Assembly (NCBI RefSeq): GCF_020181035.1
Contig: NZ_JAIQYY010000001.1
Span: 494,713 to 528,421 of the forward strand
Length of the DNA stretch: 33,709 nucleotides
DNA from: Streptomyces sp. CoH27
GTDB lineage: Bacteria > Actinomycetota > Actinomycetes > Streptomycetales > Streptomycetaceae
Reading direction: 5' to 3'
The translations under genes were made by a program, and so were the position numbers. A model generated the notes under the pieces. That model had not been told where the DNA came from. It made no database searches and saw only the letters and a program-made list of their open reading frames with translations. The number at the start of each line of letters is the position of its first letter. The first letter of the stretch is position 1. Positions 15,927 through 23,342 of the stretch are shown in pieces.

Positions 15927-17132
15927 TTACCAGGTCACCGGCAGCCGTTCGGGGATGCGTTTCATGAAGCCTGTACGCCAGACCAGTTGGCCGGGCGGAA
16001 CGGCCAGGGCGAGGTCCGGCAGGCGGGTGAGGAGGACCTCCAGGGCGATACGGGCGTGGGCGCGGCCGAGGGCGGTCGCGGGGCAGTAGTGGGCTCCGCC
16101 GCCGAAGGAGAGATGGTCGGCGGTGTTCTCGCGGTGGACGTCGAAGCGGTGCGGGTCCGGGAACTTGGCCGGGTCCAGGTTGGCGCCCTCGACCAGCACC
16201 AGGACCAGTTCGCCCTTCTTGACCAGGGTGTCACCGAGCCGGATGTCGGCCAGGGCGAGCCGGGGCAGGGCGTCGCCGATGGACAGGTTCACCCGCAGCA
16301 GTTCCTCCACGCCGGCACCGATGAGGTCCGGGCGGTCGCGCAACAGGTCCCGGGCCACGGGGTGGGTGAGCAGGTGGACGAGGGCCATGGTGAGGAAGCC
16401 CGAGGTCGAGATGACCCCGGCACCGAACAGGGTGACGCCGACGGTGGCCAGCATCTCGTCGGTGACGTGGGCGTAGTCGGGGTCTTCGCGCAGGGCGGCC
16501 AGTTCGCCCATCAGGCCGACTGTCGCGGGGGCGTCGAGCAGGGCCGTCATCCGGGTGATGTCCCGGTCCCAGTTGATGCGCGCGCCGGCGATCGGGCAGG
16601 GCGCGTTCATGAAGGCGATGTCGAGGCTGCGCAGGAAGGCCGGGGCCTCGGTCTGCGGGATGCCGAGGATGTGGCAGTGCATCCCCGCCGAGTACGGCTC
16701 GCAGAACGTGCCCCGCAGATCCGCCGTGGGCCCGTCGGCCAGCAGCCGGTCCACCAGACGGTGGGCCTCCGTGCGCAGCCACTCCAGCAGGCCCGGTGAC
16801 TTCGGGTTGAGCGCCTTCAGCACCGCCCGGCGCAGCCCGGCCCCGGTGATGTTGCCCATGTTGTTCACGACCTCGGGCGGGATCGTGAGCGCGTACTGGC
16901 GGGGCACGCCCGGGGCGGAGGTGTCCTTGAGGGAGAAGCGGTCGTCCTTCAGCACCTGCGCGCACAGTTCGTACGACGACACCAGCCAGGCCTCGTCGCC
17001 GGCGATGGTCCGTACCCGCCGCACGGGGGTGGTGGTACGCAGTTCCTCGACCTCGGCGGGCACCCGGGTGCCGTCCCAGGAGAACGGGAAGCCGAGCAGG
17101 GGCGGGGCGCTCGGGGCAGGGGCGGTGGTCAT
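15927..17132 (-). CDS. CYP121-like cytochrome P450, cyclodipeptide tailoring
   Basis: This is a 401-aa soluble P450 that probably oxidises the cyclodipeptide made by the upstream synthase. Features are an I-helix around [16 protein letters not shown], the ExxR motif in GVEELLRVN, heme-binding [14 protein letters not shown] (Cys350) and the C terminus [20 protein letters not shown]. The last 60 residues closely resemble Mycobacterium tuberculosis CYP121 (396 aa, ending [10 protein letters not shown]), which couples the two rings of cyclo(Tyr-Tyr) to give mycocyclosin. The positions matching the CYP121 substrate contacts Gln385 and Arg386 are Met390 and Lys391 here. Its ATG overlaps the synthase stop (ATGA), with GGAAGGA inside the synthase, so the two are translationally coupled. 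A CYP121-type reaction is inference; another coupling or hydroxylation is possible. Confidence 0.92.
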   Translation of the reverse strand: MTTAPAPSAPPLLGFPFSWDGTRVPAEVEELRTTTPVRRVRTIAGDEAWLVSSYELCAQVLKDDRFSLKDTSAPGVPRQYALTIPPEVVNNMGNITGAGLRRAVLKALNPKSPGLLEWLRTEAHRLVDRLLADGPTADLRGTFCEPYSAGMHCHILGIPQTEAPAFLRSLDIAFMNAPCPIAGARINWDRDITRMTALLDAPATVGLMGELAALREDPDYAHVTDEMLATVGVTLFGAGVISTSGFLTMALVHLLTHPVARDLLRDRPDLIGAGVEELLRVNLSIGDALPRLALADIRLGDTLVKKGELVLVLVEGANLDPAKFPDPHRFDVHRENTADHLSFGGGAHYCPATALGRAHARIALEVLLTRLPDLALAVPPGQLVWRTGFMKRIPERLPVTW

Positions 17133-17836
17133 GCGGCGGTTCCTTCCAGGGCGGGGGTGACGACGGCGTGGCCCTGGTTGCGGGAGGCACGCAGACCGGC
17201 GCCGCGGGAGTACAACAGCTCGGCCATCGGCAGCAGTTGGTGGTAGCAGTTGAGCGAGGACGGCACCTTGAGGATCGCGGGGGTGTCCAGGAACAGCGGG
17301 GCCTCGGCGCACACGTATTCCAGGCACACGGCCCGCAGTTGCTCGGTCGGCTCCTCTCCCCGGGCGGTGAGGAAACGATTCACCAGGGTGTCGCAGACGG
17401 TCCGGAAGGCGCCGTCGGAACCCAGCCGGGCCATCAGCTGCCGGTGGATCTCCTGGTAGGCGGGGTTGGTCCGGAACTCCGACATGGGATGCCAGTCGAG
17501 CCGGGTGCCGTCCGGGTCGGCCGCCGCCACGGCGTCCCGGATCTTGGCGCGCACTCCGCGCAGGTTCTTCACCGCTTTGCGTCTGGCCTCGTCCGGCCGG
17601 TATCCGGACGCCTCGTACATCTCGGCGACGTAGAGGTCGGTGTAGACGAAGTCGACGCGGTCGAAGCGGTCCAGTCCCCAGCGGGCGAGGGCGTGCAGGC
17701 GGCGGGCCGAGAAGTAGCTGTTGCCCGGGGACACACCGATCACGGCGTGCGCGCCCTCGCCCAGGATGACCTCGCAGTGAGAGGTGTACGGCTGGACTTC
17801 GAAGACGTCGGCCATCAGCACGGATGCTGTGGTCAC
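17129..17836 (-). CDS. Cyclodipeptide synthase, NYH subfamily
   Basis: The enzyme uses two aminoacyl-tRNAs to make a 2,5-diketopiperazine. It is 235 aa, the family length. The catalytic Ser36 lies in [10 protein letters not shown], with Asn39 three residues on. Tyr174 and Glu178 (EYVCAEAP) match the conserved Tyr/Glu of AlbC, and Tyr198-His199 in LNCYHQLLP place it in the NYH subfamily that includes AlbC and the mycobacterial cyclo(Tyr-Tyr) synthase. A basic helix ([17 protein letters not shown], 85-101) fits tRNA binding. GTG 17836 has GGAGGA upstream. Its stop overlaps the P450 start by 4 bp. Product identity cannot be read safely; the CYP121-like partner makes cyclo(Tyr-Tyr) or another aromatic pair plausible. 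No transporter or further tailoring gene is adjacent. Confidence 0.95.
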   Translation of the reverse strand: MTTASVLMADVFEVQPYTSHCEVILGEGAHAVIGVSPGNSYFSARRLHALARWGLDRFDRVDFVYTDLYVAEMYEASGYRPDEARRKAVKNLRGVRAKIRDAVAAADPDGTRLDWHPMSEFRTNPAYQEIHRQLMARLGSDGAFRTVCDTLVNRFLTARGEEPTEQLRAVCLEYVCAEAPLFLDTPAILKVPSSLNCYHQLLPMAELLYSRGAGLRASRNQGHAVVTPALEGTAA

Positions 17837-18024
17837 AGAGGGAGTCCTCCGCCGCGCGCTAGTCCCGTCGGGGCCCGGTGCCCCTGGTGTGGCTGCGCGG
17901 CGCCCTCACGCTAGCCGTACGGAATCAGCACGGGTAGTGACCATCTGAGTTTGGCTGGAAACAGTCGTAGTAATGGTCGAAGTTCCGTGAGCCGTACATC
18001 TGTTGAGGGCCGTACCCTGGGGCC

Positions 18025-18900
18025 GTGGTAAACGGAGACGAGGCTCACGAGGATCCGGGCCGGGCAGCGTCCCGGCTCACCGGCCGCCCGGCCGGCGAGG
18101 CGCGGGCGGGGGCCGGATCGCCGATCGAGGTCCTGCTGGACGGCGATATCCCGGTGATGGTCAAGCGCGGTGACGCACCCGGGGCCGTACGGGCCGAGGT
18201 GGCCGGGCTGCGCTGGCTGGCCGCGGCGGGTGCGGTCCGGGTGCCCGAGGTGCTCGGTCACGACGAGCGCTGGATGGTCACGGAGCGGGTGCCGACCGGC
18301 CGACCGGACCCCGGAGCGGCGCTGCGTTTCGGCCAGGCCCTTGCGGCCCTGCACGGCGCGGGTGCTTCGGATTTCGGAGCGCCGCCGCCCGACGGCCCCG
18401 AGGACGCGTTCATCGGCCTCGCTCCCATGCGCAACACACCCGGCACCGACTGGCCCCGCTGGTACGCCGAGCACCGCGTGCTGCCCTATGTGCGCGGCGC
18501 GGTCGACCGCGGCACGCTCCGGCACCGGGAGGCAGAGGTGTTCGAGCGAGTCTGCGTGCGGCTGCCGGAGCTGGCCGGACCCGCCGAGCCGCCCGCCAGG
18601 CTGCACGGCGACCTGTGGCACGGGAACGTGCTGTGGGGCGCCGACGGCGAGGTCCGGCTGATCGACCCGGCCGCGCACGGCGGGCACCGGGAGACCGACC
18701 TGGCGATGCTCCAGCTGTTCGGCTGCCCCCATCTGGACCGGGTGCTCGCCGGGTACGAGGAGGCGGCGCCGCTCGCCGGCGGCTGGCGGGACCGGGTGGG
18801 CGTGCACCAGCTGTTCCCGCTGCTGGTGCACGCCGTGCTGTTCGGGCGCGGATACGCGGACCAGGCGCTGGCGGTGGCACGGAGCGCGCTGCGGGCGTGA
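18025..18900 (+). CDS. Fructosamine kinase / aminoglycoside phosphotransferase-fold protein
   Basis: This is a 291-aa kinase-fold protein of the fructosamine-kinase family. The N lobe has VMVKRGDAPGAVRAEVAGLRW (Lys and Glu of the ATP site). The catalytic loop is LHGDLWHGNVLW and the metal motif is LIDPAAHGGHRETDLAML. Family members phosphorylate sugars on glycated amines so that they fall off; other proteins with this fold modify antibiotics. GTG 18025 lacks a good ribosome site, but TACCCT (18013-18018) lies 7 nt upstream, as in leaderless Streptomyces transcripts. It is divergent from the cyclodipeptide synthase across 188 bp and converges on the Tap-like gene with 7 bp between. I infer housekeeping protein deglycation; involvement in the cyclodipeptide pathway has no direct support. 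Confidence 0.88.
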   Translation: MVNGDEAHEDPGRAASRLTGRPAGEARAGAGSPIEVLLDGDIPVMVKRGDAPGAVRAEVAGLRWLAAAGAVRVPEVLGHDERWMVTERVPTGRPDPGAALRFGQALAALHGAGASDFGAPPPDGPEDAFIGLAPMRNTPGTDWPRWYAEHRVLPYVRGAVDRGTLRHREAEVFERVCVRLPELAGPAEPPARLHGDLWHGNVLWGADGEVRLIDPAAHGGHRETDLAMLQLFGCPHLDRVLAGYEEAAPLAGGWRDRVGVHQLFPLLVHAVLFGRGYADQALAVARSALRA

Positions 18901-18907
18901 TGCGGGG

Positions 18908-21508
18908 CTACTCCTCCGCGTCCGGGGCGGTGATCAGCCCGGACTTGATGTAGCGGGCGAGGTTGAGGTGGTCGCCGTGCTCCTCGCGCAGGCCCTCCGC
19001 CCACAGCACGCTCTGCGTGCCCTCGTGCTTGACCATGCCGGGGCTGACCCCGATCCGGAAGCCGCCGGGCAGGGGCTTGCCGTCCCGGTACGGCAGGAAG
19101 TCCAGCGGGGTCGGGCCCGGCGAGGCGTACACCGCGCAGTCGGAGAGGACCGCGACCGGGTACTGGCCGGTGGCGCGGGCGGTGGCGAGCATCTTGCGGT
19201 GCATGTTGATCCGCGCCTTGGCGATGACCGCGGCCCGGATGTCCGGGCGCCAGGTCGGCCGGTCCAGCGCCGGCCACCGCTCCCCCGGCCGCCAGCCGGA
19301 GCGGCCGCGCTCGCGCAGTTTCCCGATGCCACCCTTGACGGTGGCCTTGATCGCCGAGAGGACGAGGGCGAGGTACGGGTCGCGGTCCTTGTGGCCCGCC
19401 ATCGCCGTGAGGAACTCCTCGGGCGTCATGCCGGTGGTGACGCCGAGGTCGGCCATCGTGGCGATGTAGGCGTCGCGCAGCCTGGTGTACCAGGCGTCCA
19501 GGTACGGGCCGTGCTCGGGACGCACGTACGCCTCCAGCGGTGCCACCTCATAGCCGAGTTCGAGGGCGTACGCCACGGTCGGCGTCGCGTACCAGGCCGG
19601 ACCCTCGGGCGTTTCACCGTCCGGTGTGAAGGGGCTCGGCAGGCGGGGGTCGAGCCGGACGTGGGAGAGGTCGACCAGCCAGGAGCCGGGCAGCGCCGGG
19701 TCGAACTCCGGGTTGTGCACATGCGCCGGGGCGCCGAGGCCGACGACGGTACGGTTGGCCGCCGCCGCGAACGCCATGTTGACGTCGATGCCGACGAGGT
19801 ACGGCTGCATGCACTCCTCGTCGGTCAGCGGCCGGGCCCAGTCGTAGGCCTCCTCGCGGAGCATCTCGGCCGGGGTGCGCTCGTGGAAGCGGGGCAGGTG
19901 GGCGAGGAGCGGGTGCCCGTCCGGGGCCTCGCAGGGCGCGCAGTCGACGGCGCCGGTCAGGGCGCCGGGGTTCGGTGCGGACACCCACTGGCCGGCGTCG
20001 TCGCGCACCGCGCGGGTCGGCGGGTGCAGGGCGGTCATCAGCTCCAGGCCCGTCACGGCCGTGGAGCCGCACGGGGTGAGGACGCGGGAGGCGTAGGCTC
20101 CGAGGACCCGGGCGAGTTCCGCCGCGGGCAGGCCGGCCGCGTCACCCCAGTACCGGCTGTCCAGCGCGTTCCAGGACGGCAGACAGAAGTGGACACTGTG
20201 GCGCCGGCTGCCCTCGGCGGGGCGGTAGACCCAGGCCCAGGGTCCGAAACCGCGCCGGGTGAGCAGCCAGTCGGCCTTGAGCAACTGCCGGACAGCCTTG
20301 TTCGTGTCGGGGATCCGTCCGGCGAGCCGTTCCTCGTCGCTCAGCTTCGGTGGCAGCCCGTACCGCACGCACGCCGACTCGGTGAGCACGACCAGCGGAT
20401 CGGCGTCCTTGCCGGACCGGTGCAGCCGCGGCTGTCCGAGCCGTGCCTCGGCGAGGGTCCACTCCACGAGCGCGGGCAGCGACCTGGCAGGCACGTCGAG
20501 CACGAGCCCGCCGACGCAGTACGCGCTCACCCGGCCGTCGTCATCGACGTCGATCACGGCGAGCGGCCCGTGCGCGAAGCGGGGGTCCGCCGGTTCGGGG
20601 ACGGAGGGGGTGCGGGACTTTCCGGAGGCGGCCTTCTTGCCGGCGGCACGGCGCGCTGGGCGGGGGGCCGGGTCGGTGCCGGCGGTGGTGGCTGAGGCGG
20701 GTGTGTGATGTCCGGGCTCGGGGCGGCCGGGGGGTGCCGACCGATCGGCGGCCGGCGGAGCGGGGACGGTCTGCGGCGAGGCGGCGGATTCCGGGGCGGC
20801 CGGAGATGTGTCGAGCCCGGCCGCCGGGTGGATCGAGGTGGCGGCCGGGGGCGCCGCGGAAGGCTCGGTGGCGTCCGCGGGCGTCCCGTGGGCCGCGGGC
20901 GTTGGCCGGCGGGGCGCCGTCGAGGACGTCTGCGGGCCCGGTGCGGGGGCCGGGGGCGCGAGGGATGCGGACGCAGTGGCCGGAGCCGTCGCCGGTCGGT
21001 GGCGCTCGGCGGCCGGAGCGCTCGGCTCGGACAGTGCGGTGCCGGGCGGCGGCGCGGCGTGAGCGGTCGTGGTGGGGGCCGACGGGGTGACGGGCTGCCG
21101 CGACCCGGCAGCCGGGGCGGTCGGGGGCGCCGCGGAAGGCTCGGTGGCGTCCGCGGGCGTCCCGTCGGCTGCGGACGTTCGCTGGAGGGGCGCCGCCGGA
21201 GGTACCTGTGGACCCGGAGTGGCGGCCGGAGGCGATGCGGGCTGTGGAGCCGGGTACCGGTGGGAGAGGCCCTCCAGGAGGCGGCGGTAGGCCTCGCGGC
21301 GGTCGCCCTTCGGTTCGGCGCGGCCCGCCTCCCAGGCCTGGATGCTGGGTACGCGGACCCCGAGGGCCTGCGCGACCGCGGCCTCGGTCAGGCCGGCCGC
21401 CTCCCGTAGCCGCGTCCGCTCCGCGGGGGCGGGGAGCACGGTGCCGTCGTCCACGGCGGCGAGCAGCGAGTCCACCGCCGAGAAGAGGTCGTCGGGCTGG
21501 TCCGTCAT
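18908..21508 (-). CDS. tap: Tap-like telomere-associated protein with polymerase-B-like palm motifs
   Basis: This 866-aa protein resembles Streptomyces Tap, which binds telomere overhangs, recruits the terminal protein and has been reported to prime DNA. An XRE-type helix-turn-helix occupies residues about 25-85 (RTRLREAAGLTEAAVAQALG, VRVPSIQAWEAGRAEP). A Pro/Ala/Thr linker (about 85-310) contains GTPADATEPSAAPP twice. The C-terminal core includes GIDVNMAFAAAAN (Asp575), IKATVKGGIGKL (Lys721), LSDCAVYASPG (Asp790) and GKPLPGGFRIGVSPGMVKHE. These resemble motifs A, B and C of protein-primed family B polymerases. It is longer than the usual Tap (about 740 aa) because of the linker. ATG 21508 is chosen; GTG 21514 is also possible. 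The upstream small gene ends 16 bp earlier. No terminal-protein gene is in the window, so a telomere role is unproven. Confidence 0.8.
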   Translation of the reverse strand: MTDQPDDLFSAVDSLLAAVDDGTVLPAPAERTRLREAAGLTEAAVAQALGVRVPSIQAWEAGRAEPKGDRREAYRRLLEGLSHRYPAPQPASPPAATPGPQVPPAAPLQRTSAADGTPADATEPSAAPPTAPAAGSRQPVTPSAPTTTAHAAPPPGTALSEPSAPAAERHRPATAPATASASLAPPAPAPGPQTSSTAPRRPTPAAHGTPADATEPSAAPPAATSIHPAAGLDTSPAAPESAASPQTVPAPPAADRSAPPGRPEPGHHTPASATTAGTDPAPRPARRAAGKKAASGKSRTPSVPEPADPRFAHGPLAVIDVDDDGRVSAYCVGGLVLDVPARSLPALVEWTLAEARLGQPRLHRSGKDADPLVVLTESACVRYGLPPKLSDEERLAGRIPDTNKAVRQLLKADWLLTRRGFGPWAWVYRPAEGSRRHSVHFCLPSWNALDSRYWGDAAGLPAAELARVLGAYASRVLTPCGSTAVTGLELMTALHPPTRAVRDDAGQWVSAPNPGALTGAVDCAPCEAPDGHPLLAHLPRFHERTPAEMLREEAYDWARPLTDEECMQPYLVGIDVNMAFAAAANRTVVGLGAPAHVHNPEFDPALPGSWLVDLSHVRLDPRLPSPFTPDGETPEGPAWYATPTVAYALELGYEVAPLEAYVRPEHGPYLDAWYTRLRDAYIATMADLGVTTGMTPEEFLTAMAGHKDRDPYLALVLSAIKATVKGGIGKLRERGRSGWRPGERWPALDRPTWRPDIRAAVIAKARINMHRKMLATARATGQYPVAVLSDCAVYASPGPTPLDFLPYRDGKPLPGGFRIGVSPGMVKHEGTQSVLWAEGLREEHGDHLNLARYIKSGLITAPDAEE
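20846..20889. repeat. 44-bp direct repeat, copy 1 (in Tap-like linker)
   Basis: This segment is identical to 21122-21165. The copies are 276 bp apart, a multiple of three, so both encode the same peptide containing GTPADATEPSAAPP in the linker. Confidence 0.85.
21122..21165. repeat. 44-bp direct repeat, copy 2 (in Tap-like linker)
   Basis: This is the second exact copy of 20846-20889. The pair could change linker length in 276-bp (92-residue) steps by in-frame recombination. Confidence 0.85.
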
Positions 21509-21524
21509 TTCCACATCCGCATTT

Positions 21525-21956
21525 CTACCTGACGCCCTGGCGGATCTCTTCGAGCCGGGTCGTCAGCCGCTGGTGGCGCTGCGAGGCTGCCTGTGCGGAG
21601 TTCAGCCCCTGGTGCAGGGCGATCTGCCGCCAGTCCATACCGCGGCGCCGCGCCTCCATCACCACCTGGCTCTCCAGCCGGTCCAGTTGACGGCGCAGTC
21701 CGTCCACGAGACCGAGGGCGGCGCCGACGTCGTCGGCCGTGACGTCCGACGGCGCGCCGGTCCCGGGCCCGCGGCGGTCGGTCGCGCTCAGCAGCCGGCC
21801 GAGGAGCGCCGCGTCCTCGGCGACCCGGTGTGCCGGGGTACCGTCGAGCGCGGCGTCGGCCGCGAGGGCGGCGAGCCGCAGCCGGGCCGCGGCCTGCGCG
21901 GCCAGGGAATCCCGGGCATCGTGAACTTCGTGGGCGTCGTAGGCGTCCTGTGCCAT
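21525..21956 (-). CDS. Small helical protein with HTH-like C terminus, partner of Tap-like gene
   Basis: This is a 143-aa protein of unknown function. The N-terminal half is Ala/Arg/Asp-rich helix. A coiled-coil-like stretch (LGLVDGLRRQLDRLESQVVM) leads into MDWRQIALHQGLNSAQAASQ and RHQRLTTRLEEIRQ, which looks like a DNA-binding helix-turn-helix of the sigma-region-4 kind. It is not the terminal protein Tpg, which is about 184 aa and very different. Its stop lies 16 bp before the Tap-like start, so the two form an operon. The promoter region is shared with the divergent RiPP locus and contains several inverted repeats, which it might bind. No ribosome site is obvious before ATG 21956. Confidence 0.75.
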   Translation of the reverse strand: MAQDAYDAHEVHDARDSLAAQAAARLRLAALAADAALDGTPAHRVAEDAALLGRLLSATDRRGPGTGAPSDVTADDVGAALGLVDGLRRQLDRLESQVVMEARRRGMDWRQIALHQGLNSAQAASQRHQRLTTRLEEIRQGVR

Positions 21957-21986
21957 GCGGGCATGCTATCCGGCCCGGTCAACGGA

Positions 21987-21996
21987 ACAACGTTGT
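21987..21996. promoter_or_regulatory. Palindrome ACAACGTTGT in shared promoter
   Basis: A perfect 10-bp palindrome, 31 bp upstream of the 143-aa gene, in the 158-bp divergent region. It is an operator candidate for a regulator of either direction. Confidence 0.35.
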
Positions 21997-21999
21997 GTT

Positions 22000-22061
22000 G
22001 TTTCCTTACGGGAGGACTCGCGGCACCCACTCCGGCCTGCGGTTACGCAGCGTAAGGAAAC
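22000..22061. promoter_or_regulatory. Inverted repeat pair with nested TTACGCAGCGTAA
   Basis: GTTTCCTTACG (22000-22010) and its exact complement CGTAAGGAAAC (22051-22061) are 40 bp apart. The right half overlaps a second palindrome, TTACGCAGCGTAA (22043-22055). The right element sits about 25 bp upstream of a TATAAG -10-like box (22081) of the RiPP locus, a position suited to control of that promoter. Confidence 0.5.
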
Positions 22062-22114
22062 CAATCACCCGTTCGATTCGTATAAGGACGTGAAAGCCGA
22101 ACCAGGGAGAGACC

Positions 22115-22306
22115 ATGCAACCGTTCACGCTCAACTACGCGCGCCCCGCTGTGCAGTTGGACGTCACCACTCCGTATGCGTATGACTCCGGACTGCAGTT
22201 GAACGTCCTCCCGGACGGGCGGATCGCCGCCACCGACCACGCGACCCTGAGGGCTCTGGGGACCACGACGTCGACCGCCGGTTCCAAGACGCACTTCGAC
22301 GACTGA
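22115..22306 (+). CDS. Graspetide-type RiPP precursor (ATP-grasp-modified)
   Basis: This is a 63-aa precursor peptide. The leader starts MQPFTLNYARP; a PF-containing N-terminal motif is the ATP-grasp recognition element in graspetide precursors. The middle TPYAYDSGLQLNVLPDGR (19-36) is typical of the actinobacterial family paired with SAV_5884-type ligases. The presumed core is the C terminus, residues 50-63 (TTTSTAGSKTHFDD): seven Thr/Ser and one Lys as donors, Asp62 and Asp63 as the only acids. Up to two ester or amide rings are therefore possible. ATG 22115 has GGGAGAG at 5 bp. The ligase gene starts 17 bp after the stop. The exact core boundary is inference. Confidence 0.85.
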   Translation: MQPFTLNYARPAVQLDVTTPYAYDSGLQLNVLPDGRIAATDHATLRALGTTTSTAGSKTHFDD

Positions 22307-22323
22307 ACCGCGGACCCGAGAAC

Positions 22324-23307
22324 ATGACCGTGCTCATCCTGACCAGTGAAGAGGACGTGACGGCGGACATGGTGGTCCTCCGGCTCGGCGAGGCCGGCGT
22401 GCCCGTCGTCCGGCTCGACCCCGCCGATCTGACCAACGGGGTGGCGCTGTCGGGCGAGTACGTGCAAGGCGCCTGCCGTGGACATCTGTCCGTCGGCGGG
22501 CGCCTGGTGAGCATGAGCGGCCTGCGCTCCGTCTGGGTGCGCAGGCCGGGTACCGCGGCCGCCCGAGCCGTCCACCCGTCGGCCTGGCTGACGGAGGAGT
22601 CCGCGCAGGCGCTGTACGGCATGCTGCGGTGCACCGACGCGCGCTGGATGAACCATCCCGACGCCGCCCAGCGCGCACGGCACAAGCCGTGGCAGCTGCG
22701 TCACGCCCAGCACTGCGGCCTGCCGGTGCCGGCCACGCTGATCACGACATTCCCGCAGGCGGCGCGGGAGTTCGCCGCGCGCTACCCGGACCTGGTGGTC
22801 AAGCCGGTCTCCGGTGCGCATCCGCAGGAGCCGCCGCGCGCGGTGCCGACCAGCCGGGTCGCGCCGGACACGGACTTCGCGGCGGTCGCCTTCGGTCCGA
22901 CACTGCTGCAGCGCCGGATCGCCAAGCGGGCCGACGTCCGGCTCACCGTCGTCGGCGACACCCTGCTGGCCGCGCGCAAGCCCACCGCCCCCGACGCGCA
23001 CCCCGACGACGTGGACGTCCGGTTCGCCCCGGCGGTCTCCCCGTGGCTGCCCGCTCAGGTGCCGCCGCGCGTCGCGGAGGGCGTGCGGCGGTACATGAGG
23101 GGCGCGGAACTCGCATACGGCGCATTCGACTTCGCCGAGGACGCGGACGGGATCTGGTGGTTCCTGGAGTGCAACCAGTCGGGCCAGTTCGGGTTCGTGG
23201 AGATGGACACAGGTCAGCCCATCGCCGCCACGATCGCCAACTGGCTTGCCACGGGCGGGGATTCTGACGTCAGGTGTGCGAAGGGCGACCGGAGCGCAGC
23301 ATCTTGA
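22324..23307 (+). CDS. ATP-grasp peptide ligase for graspetide maturation
   Basis: This is a 327-aa enzyme of the MvdC/MvdD-like ATP-grasp group. It activates Asp/Glu side chains with ATP and joins them to Thr/Ser hydroxyls or Lys amines of a precursor. The N-terminal domain contains LTSEEDVTADMVVLRLGEAG and SVWVRRPGT; the middle has MNHPDAAQRARHKPWQLRHA and LVVKPVSG (ATP-binding Lys). The metal-binding ExN is Glu282-Cys-Asn284 in FLECNQSGQFGFVE. It follows the precursor by 17 bp. In many Actinobacteria a PIMT-like methyltransferase comes next; here the next gene is a Gfo/Idh/MocA oxidoreductase. The final residues after IANWLATGG look unconserved. Confidence 0.92.
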   Translation: MTVLILTSEEDVTADMVVLRLGEAGVPVVRLDPADLTNGVALSGEYVQGACRGHLSVGGRLVSMSGLRSVWVRRPGTAAARAVHPSAWLTEESAQALYGMLRCTDARWMNHPDAAQRARHKPWQLRHAQHCGLPVPATLITTFPQAAREFAARYPDLVVKPVSGAHPQEPPRAVPTSRVAPDTDFAAVAFGPTLLQRRIAKRADVRLTVVGDTLLAARKPTAPDAHPDDVDVRFAPAVSPWLPAQVPPRVAEGVRRYMRGAELAYGAFDFAEDADGIWWFLECNQSGQFGFVEMDTGQPIAATIANWLATGGDSDVRCAKGDRSAAS

Positions 23308-23342
23308 GGGTGCGGGGATCGGCTCGGAGAAGGGAACACGGC

